A program made the translations under genes and the position numbers. A stretch of DNA of 64,000 bases from positions 19,408,001-19,472,000 of the forward strand of contig OX485803.1 of assembly GCA_950295325.1 (NCBI GenBank). Direction: 5' to 3'. Below, one piece after another: positions 57,807 to 64,000 of the stretch. The notes under the pieces are model-generated. The model ran no database searches, was not told the origin of the DNA, and was given only the letters and a program-made list of their open reading frames with translations. Position 1 is the first letter of the stretch; every line of letters begins with the position of its first letter. The stretch comes from Polytrichum commune (taxonomy: Eukaryota > Streptophyta > Polytrichopsida > Polytrichales > Polytrichaceae).

Positions 57807-59104
57807 CAATAAGTAACACTGAATATGGTATTTAAAGTCATATGTTTTTTAATATGACGTAGGATGCATCACATTACATACATATATGGATGGATGTATG
57901 GATCGATTGTCGCTTTCCCCTCAGAACATTCACTTGTCGTTGTTTTGAATAGGTAGCAAGCTCTTTGCTCTAGGGCGCAAGGGTGTCCTACTTGGCCACA
58001 ATAATGAATATGACCAATGGGGATGGATATGTAGGGGAAGGTATAAAGGAAGAGAAAAAGAGGGAAGGTAAGAGGATGGGAGTCATCTAGGGTAGCATTT
58101 ATACTCCTAGACATTGGACAAATGGTGTTTAACTTCTTGAAGCATGAACATGTTTAGTAAGGTTGGCGCCCATCACCAAAGACCTACCTTCAAGAAACCC
58201 TTTCGTATGCTTCAAATGGCCATATCTCCTTCAATCTTGCTTGTTTATTCATGAGCAACCACTTCTAAATGTAGAGATTTCTCAATTGTTGGAATATATT
58301 TACCGCCCTAAGTTCAACCGCTCTTCAATTGTCCTAAGTTTGTTTGTCAACGAATTCTCCTTCGATTGGATTTAAGAATTGACCTCGGACCCTTTGAATC
58401 CACCTTCTAAAGACATTTATTATGCCACCTCACCCACAATTTCAAGGGAAATGAACGATACAATATTTGAATTCGACATTATTGTTGCCTTAATGTGTCA
58501 CCTCGTGGTGTGCTTTGTTGTTGTTTTTGGCTTTAGAAATGGCACGTAATGTGAATGGGGACAAAACCATTGAGTAATTAATACACAAACCCATTGTCAT
58601 GTGAATGCTAAAACACATTTTATGCAAAGCACACCGTGAGGATTGATATCATCTTCACAATAACCACTTCGGGGTTTGACCCATATGTGTCCAATACCCA
58701 TAGTCCCCGATATTTCCTTTCCAATTTCAAAGATTTTATTTGCACAACATGTGGCTATGAAATGACGAATTTATCATATTCACCTCTTACCACAAGGGAA
58801 GATAAAATATGAGCGGAGAGCGATGAATGGTAAACATGTGAGCAATGCGGTCGAATATAGTAATTTGGCATGGTTTTACGGTTCATATTCTAAATTTACC
58901 CATTAAATTAATCAAATGTATACATCAAAAAGGGGTTAACATTTTGATTGATAAACCATGAAGAAAGGGGGCCTATTACAAGTAATTGTTGGTTTTTATT
59001 ATGGATATCCAAAATAATTCGGCACATAATGAAAGTAGATGGCAAACATTAAACATCAAATATTGACATGTCACAAACACTGCACTAGCATCACTACTTG
59101 TGTT
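57807..59104. other. Intergenic DNA
   Basis: No gene supported. An imperfect 17-bp inverted repeat (CCTCGTGGTGTGCTTTG near 58,501 and its complement near 58,627) encloses about 110 bp. A short stretch near 58,741 reads ICTTCGYEMTNLSYSPL and may belong to the degenerate transposon frame to the right, but is on the other strand. Confidence 0.35.
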
Positions 59105-60052
59105 CAACAACACCGGCAAGCTCAAGTGGTTGCATGATGTCATTGTAGGTATACATCAAAGCGTGAATGAACTTGCTATTATTGTGATCTACCTTACATA
59201 AAAAAAATTGAACACATTAAGAAGGTGTTTCCAGTGTACTCATTTCCCTTCCTTTCTCAGAACATGAGAGGACATTTTGGTGAAGTTTGGGCATGTGCAT
59301 TGTGGGATGCTACCAATCGCAACATAGTGGGATTTGTCATCCTTTGGGATGGTGTTGATGATCACTGCAAATCTTGGACATAGAATGGCGATTGCTCCCA
59401 CAACATAATAATTGTTCATAAGTATAGCACCCTCCCAGAAAGGTTGGATGGGTGTCCGGTTTTAGTGGCACATGAAATTGTCAACAAGGGATGCGGAGTC
59501 GCAATTGTTGAGAGCCTACATGAAGGCAAAAATGCCTTCTTTGTTGTAATCGGAACCCAACATCTTCTAGAGGTAACACCTCCTCCCGCAAGAGATTAGT
59601 TCATATCTTCATCGGCCACAGAGACTATAGGCCATCCTAACCATAATAATTTTTGCTTCCACTCACACAACATTTGATGTCACCGGGGCAAAGCCAACAT
59701 ACATGCTTCACATTGTTGGTTGAACCAAATTCCTTCTTCATCCTTTTGAATGTTGGAACATGGGTACCATGTATCCCATTTTTTACTTTGGCATTGCACA
59801 TGGTAGCAGCCTTCAATTTCAACTACATTGAATGTGGACCTTAATCGGTGCCCTTCCCCCCCCCCCCCCCTTCCCCCTGCGGGCCCCTTTCAACCATGAC
59901 CTATAAGTCACAGTTTGCATGAAGGCTCGAATCAAATCATCCATTGTGGCGTATAGGCATATATTGTTGCAATCATTTGTTGTGGACCGTTTCAACAAGG
60001 TTGCAAGTTGGCATTCTACACGTTCATCAATGTTCATGTCTTGCATAGACAA
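59105..60052 (-). pseudogene. Decayed SWIM-type zinc-finger, transposon-related frame
   Basis: The minus strand gives broken frames with a SWIM-like segment: YVAIGSIPQCTCPNFTKMSS then LRKEGK, a stop, VHWKHLLNVFNF, and after a frameshift LCKVDHNNSKFIHALMYTYN. The CxC half of the CxCx(n)CxH motif is present, but the later Cys is Trp. SWIM domains of this form are common in Mutator-like and FAR1-like transposases. The upstream part (to 60,052) carries ATMCNAKVKNGIHG and other fragments I cannot place. Several stops and at least two frameshifts make it non-functional. A 15-C run at 59,856-59,870 interrupts it. Confidence 0.4.
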
Positions 60053-61084
60053 CTAATGCCGGTCATGGAGTCCCAAACCTGGAATTGATGAGAATTAAGT
60101 CAAAGTCACTAAAGGTTTATCAATGCTTAACTTACCATATAAAAATAGTGGTGTTGGATTATCAAAGAATTGTTTCTATATTGACCTACTAGGATGGGTG
60201 GACCAAGCTAGCCTTGTATAGGCCAATCCTAGATTTAGGATAGTGGGTTGCAAGTGCAAACCCTAATTTAGATCCTAAAATTCTTTGAAAATTTGAGAGG
60301 TGGAAAGAGAACGTCCCAAAAAGTTTCACCCGACTAATAAAATAGGCTCTGATACATGACGATCTAACAAGTTGTTAATAGAGTATTTTCTTGAAAAATT
60401 ATCAAACCCACAATTTTGTCCTACTTTACGGATAACTCCAATTAGTATTTTGATTTGCAATTTACAAAATTGAATAGCCTCAAAAGATTTCTAGCAAGGT
60501 TGGCATTTGAAGCACTTGCAAACCCTAAAAAAACAATCTAAAGAGCTATGTGATCCAACCATAAAATTATTCAGATTCGTAACAATGTTATGTGGGACTG
60601 ACAATATTCCACGAAATATTCCCAACATTTAGAATAAATATGGGAAAGACATCACAATATTCTATGGAATATTATCAATCTCACAAAACAATGTTATGGA
60701 TCTGAATAATGTTATGACACTTTGAATGTTGGAAAACAACTGCCATGCGAGAATCCATAGGATCCTAACCGACGCTATAGCGATGCATCGAGATTCTTTT
60801 CCAGACATTAATGAACTACATACTGAATCATATGGGCAACTTCTATTGCATATGAAATATGTATAACAAGCACACAACAAGAGTTTCACATCAATAGAAT
60901 CTTCCAAACAGAAGACCTAAGTGATGAACTTCATTTGTATTTCAGGGCTTTTAAGAGTGTCCACCTGCAAACTTATGAAAAACTTTGATCCATTCTTTTT
61001 GAGCAAGGTCCGTTGAGTAGATACTACTTTATTAGAGCTCAAGAGGAAACACTTGTCACATTCTTGGTTTCTAGTGGAACTACA
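60053..61084. other. AT-rich intergenic DNA
   Basis: No gene or element recognised. Confidence 0.4.
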
Positions 61085-61200
61085 CTAAATATTGTGTTTA
61101 CCATTTAGTGCCATATGGTATTTTATGTCGATGTGTAACTTTTCTTATGACACTTCTATGAATAAGTTTACAAGTATTGTCTTGGATGATTGAAACAAAT
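61085..61200. repeat. Dispersed repeat, copy related to 9770-9915
   Basis: Shares CATATGGTATTTTATGTC, ATGACACTTCT and 'ATTGTC.TGGATGAT' in the same order. Confidence 0.45.
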
Positions 61201-61319
61201 GAATCCATACGAATTATTGCAACAAAGTTTGATATATTTTGCATCTTAATATTTCGCAATGAACTAGTAGAAAACTATGCCCAATAAAACCACAGTCGAA
61301 GTCAGCTGCAGTTCTTTTG

Positions 61320-64000
61320 ACAAGCTTGATTTGTAGTCGTTCAACTCACACACCTAACTCATAATTTTACCGAACCCTTTTTCCCCCATCCCAACTCCTC
61401 CCATAACCCCCAAGTTCCTTATCCACTCATCAGCATGTCATAAACACCCCTCACTCACTTAGAAAACATTTTACGTCGAAATACTCCTCACTCACTAAAA
61501 CTTGAAATACCTTCTCCTATCACATGATGATATTGAACTCAAACCCAAATCCTTACACTCAATCATGACCGATCTTCCCCATCTTGTAAATAAAAACAAC
61601 TTAAATTATTTTTATCCAACTCCCTCTCCCTACAACCCCAAATGTTTATTCTTGCATATTTGTGCCCCCTAACCCTACATTTCCAAACCTAACACGCGAT
61701 AGCCTTCTTCTATAATCCTGCACGTTCCATCACCTCCCTTTTCAAACTAATCATCATCATTAGTCCATCCCCATCCCAATGTAACCAAGTCCTAACCCAT
61801 AGACCCCACCTATGTTCGGGGGAAACCGACGGCTAGTTCATTATCAACCGATGGATTTCCCCTCATGGCCGGTCCAAATTTCCAACCATCGGATGGCAAT
61901 CCGACTGTAATTTCAATCCTCCGGCAATTAGCCAATGGACCAGAAAATGTCCCGGAAATGTAGCCGGTTCTTCTTGTGAGTTACTGGATTTCAGTCAGAA
62001 GCATGCAGAGCGCTATTTGTCTGGGGCATTTGATGATGCACTTGAGGAAGTACCATGAACCTTAAACTTTTTGAATTATGCAACCTTTCCATGACCAAAT
62101 CCAATTGCTTCTATGAAGAATTGGGGGACCCTTGGCCTTCAAGCGGTGAAGGCATTGCTAGGTTCAGTATCTGCCAAGGATATTAACTCTTCAAATTTCA
62201 AGTTTTGAACATGCCTTTCTTTTCACTTATTCAAGATTTTGTACTAAGAAATGATTTCTAATAACTTTTCATACATTTTTTAAACAATTAGTGCCAATAT
62301 GAATTCCATTTAATCGGATATTGGCCAATGAAAATATGAAAATATAGGCAATTGGCCGATTGATTCTACAAAAGACCGGCTCTTGCCGATGTAAATTGGG
62401 AAAAAGCCGACTCTTCGTAGCAACTACCGGCAATTAGCCACTAAGGCTTCAAAAACCTCCCGAACTCTGGACCCCCCCCCCCCAACACAATCTAGTCCTA
62501 TTACGCCAACTCCGGACTATCTCCCACATTCTCATTCTTTCTAATAAATTGTCATCTCCTCAACAAAGTATCTCCCCCTCACACACCGTCACCACTGCAC
62601 TATACGCACATATCAACTCTCACTTAACTAAAGCCCTAATCCCCACGAAAGTAGAATTAACATGCCTTTTCCCAACCATCCCAATACTCCTTATACTCAA
62701 AGCCCTCAAAAGCACAAAACAAACCTATACTAAGTCCCTCCTACTCCATTCCCCTTCTATATTACTTATCTAAGAAACGATTTCTTAAAAATATATCCAC
62801 TAGATACATATCAAACAATTCCCCCAATATAAGATATTGTATTCTAACACTCCATACCATCTTACATGCGTCCAATGTCCTTACATCTCATTTGCGCCCC
62901 CATGTGGCAGCGTCCTCATCATGATCCACAAATCCTTCTCCTTTCTGAGTAACATCAAAAACTCCCAACATCAGTTGCACTATCACCATACCTCCAAACT
63001 ATTATAACATCTATCCACCCCTTCACCCCCTATCCTCCTTGTCCACCTCTATATGCCCTCTCCTCCAACAGACATCCCCCTCCTACCTCAAATCCAACCT
63101 CACATTCACACCACACTCACCAACAATCCTAACACTTTCTCCATCCTAGCCGATGACTTTAATAGAGAGGCATCCTACTCCAAAGACGCACCTCCAATAA
63201 CCTCCACTCCCCGCCAACACACGAAGACATTACTTGGAACCAATTCACAACTCAACTCTTCGTTTCCCTTGTCGTAAATCCACCTCGATCTCTCACCAAG
63301 GAGACCCAAATTTTACATCCACCAACCTTATTGATGGATTTTACATACCATCACTCCCTTCACTCTATACTCATCTCGTACTAATCTCTTCATGAATTTA
63401 AATTACGATTATATTCCGATTTTCCTCACAATCCCACCCAACACCCTAGTCACATGCATTGCCAACCCACCTCCACCAAGAAAACCTTACGTTCCCTATC
63501 CCATATTGGCCCCCAACTCCACAACTTTATAACATAGTTTATGGAACTCAACCATTTTGAAGTCCTTGACCTAGTCCAAATGTTGGACACTAACTAACTT
63601 CTACCACCGCATACTTGGAATGACACCCAAATCCTACTCCAAATTGTAAATAAACTCCATCTCCACATGCACACTCTATCACCCCTCCCCCCTCCCTCAC
63701 AATGTCTCTAAACTAGGTGGATTCCTCCCTCATAAACTACAATATTGATGGAAGAAATCCCTTCAACACCACCACACCACCACACCATCAAACACGCGAT
63801 ACATTCAATTCCACACACTTCCACACCAAATTGGCATCAACACCCTAACATCCTTGCCCTATACTTCCCCTGACTCCTTCCACCTCCTATTGACTTCCAA
63901 AACATCCAATCTTGGGTCACAAACCTTTCTACCATCGTCGTTGCCACCTGCCACAACACCCAAATAATTGTTACAAAACAAACTACAAAAGAAATGCCAA
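61320..64000 (+). other. G-depleted, C-rich strand-asymmetric tract
   Basis: From about 61,320 to the window end most lines have only a few G per 60 bases on the plus strand but about a third C. The pattern is interrupted at about 61,815-62,465 by DNA of ordinary composition (with CCGGCAATTAGCCA at both sides of that block), which may be a later insertion. A 12-C run lies at 62,472-62,483. Confidence 0.7.
62540..63990 (+). pseudogene. Decayed LINE endonuclease (EEP domain) remnant
   Basis: Broken plus-strand frames match the order of an APE-type LINE endonuclease: an N-terminal part (LILKALKSTKQTYTKSLLL), CGSVLIMIHKSFSF where 'GGVLI.I' is usual, NTFSILADDFNRE for the 'LaGDFN' motif near 63,150, 'TLLMDF' near 63,330 for 'SLIDGF', and NLNYDYIPIFLTIPPNTL near 63,400 for the 'NLNSDHxPV' end. 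The catalytic Gly-Asp and Asp-His pairs are altered (ADDFN, YDY), and stops and frameshifts occur throughout, so it is inactive. It runs off the window; an RT domain would be expected to the right. Confidence 0.5.

Noticed and set aside
1-64000. Search for CRISPR arrays, tRNA or rRNA genes and bacterial defence systems
   Set aside because: No regularly spaced repeat-spacer pattern, tRNA cloverleaf signature or conserved rRNA segment was seen, and all genes are plant-type split genes.

Overview
The window looks like nuclear DNA of a streptophyte plant: a land plant or a close algal relative. It has four split genes with GT-AG introns of plant type (one GC-AG), a plant B-type cyclin, a plant-length PMS1, a LURP-one-related (LOR) protein, an EngB-type GTPase with an organelle-like leader, and an intact plant-style Ty1/copia element. 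I cannot name the species. No rRNA, tRNA, CRISPR or prokaryotic gene was seen. All exon models were built by eye from open frames, splice sites and phase; all four close in phase.

Layout. 1-10.5 kb is gene-poor and holds MITE-like inverted-repeat elements (192-504, 6634-7177) and dispersed repeats. 10,523-16,326 is a complete Ty1/copia retrotransposon: 248-bp LTRs identical by eye, 5-bp target duplication, one uninterrupted 1,432-residue polyprotein. 16.3-20.4 kb is repeat-rich and ends in a 665-bp pogo/Emigrant-like element carrying a broken transposase N-terminus. 20,456-23,635 (+) is the LOR gene. 24.5-26 kb (-) is a decayed LINE. 28,214-31,335 (-) is the B-type cyclin; upstream lie a cluster of mitosis-specific MSA/MYB3R cores and a 445-bp Harbinger-type MITE. 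A second Harbinger-type MITE is at 34,221-34,554. 35,950-44,230 (-) is PMS1 in 14 exons, with a tandem duplication of an exon border in one intron. 46,112-47,394 is a fold-back Mutator-type element with arms of about 497 bp and a 9-bp target duplication. 47,652-53,592 (+) is the EngB-type GTPase gene in 10 exons. 53.6-64 kb is again gene-poor: a hAT-type MITE with an 8-bp duplication (57,351-57,644), a decayed SWIM-type transposon-related frame (about 59.1-60.05 kb, -), and a strongly G-depleted tract (61.3-64 kb) with remnants of a LINE endonuclease.

The genes are independent housekeeping or regulatory loci (mitotic control, mismatch repair, organelle ribosome assembly, a membrane/defence-related fold protein), not a pathway cluster. 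The striking theme is transposon diversity. At least six superfamilies (copia, LINE, pogo, Harbinger, Mutator, hAT) are visible, several with intact target duplications, and three non-autonomous elements sit within about 0.25-1.1 kb upstream of gene starts.
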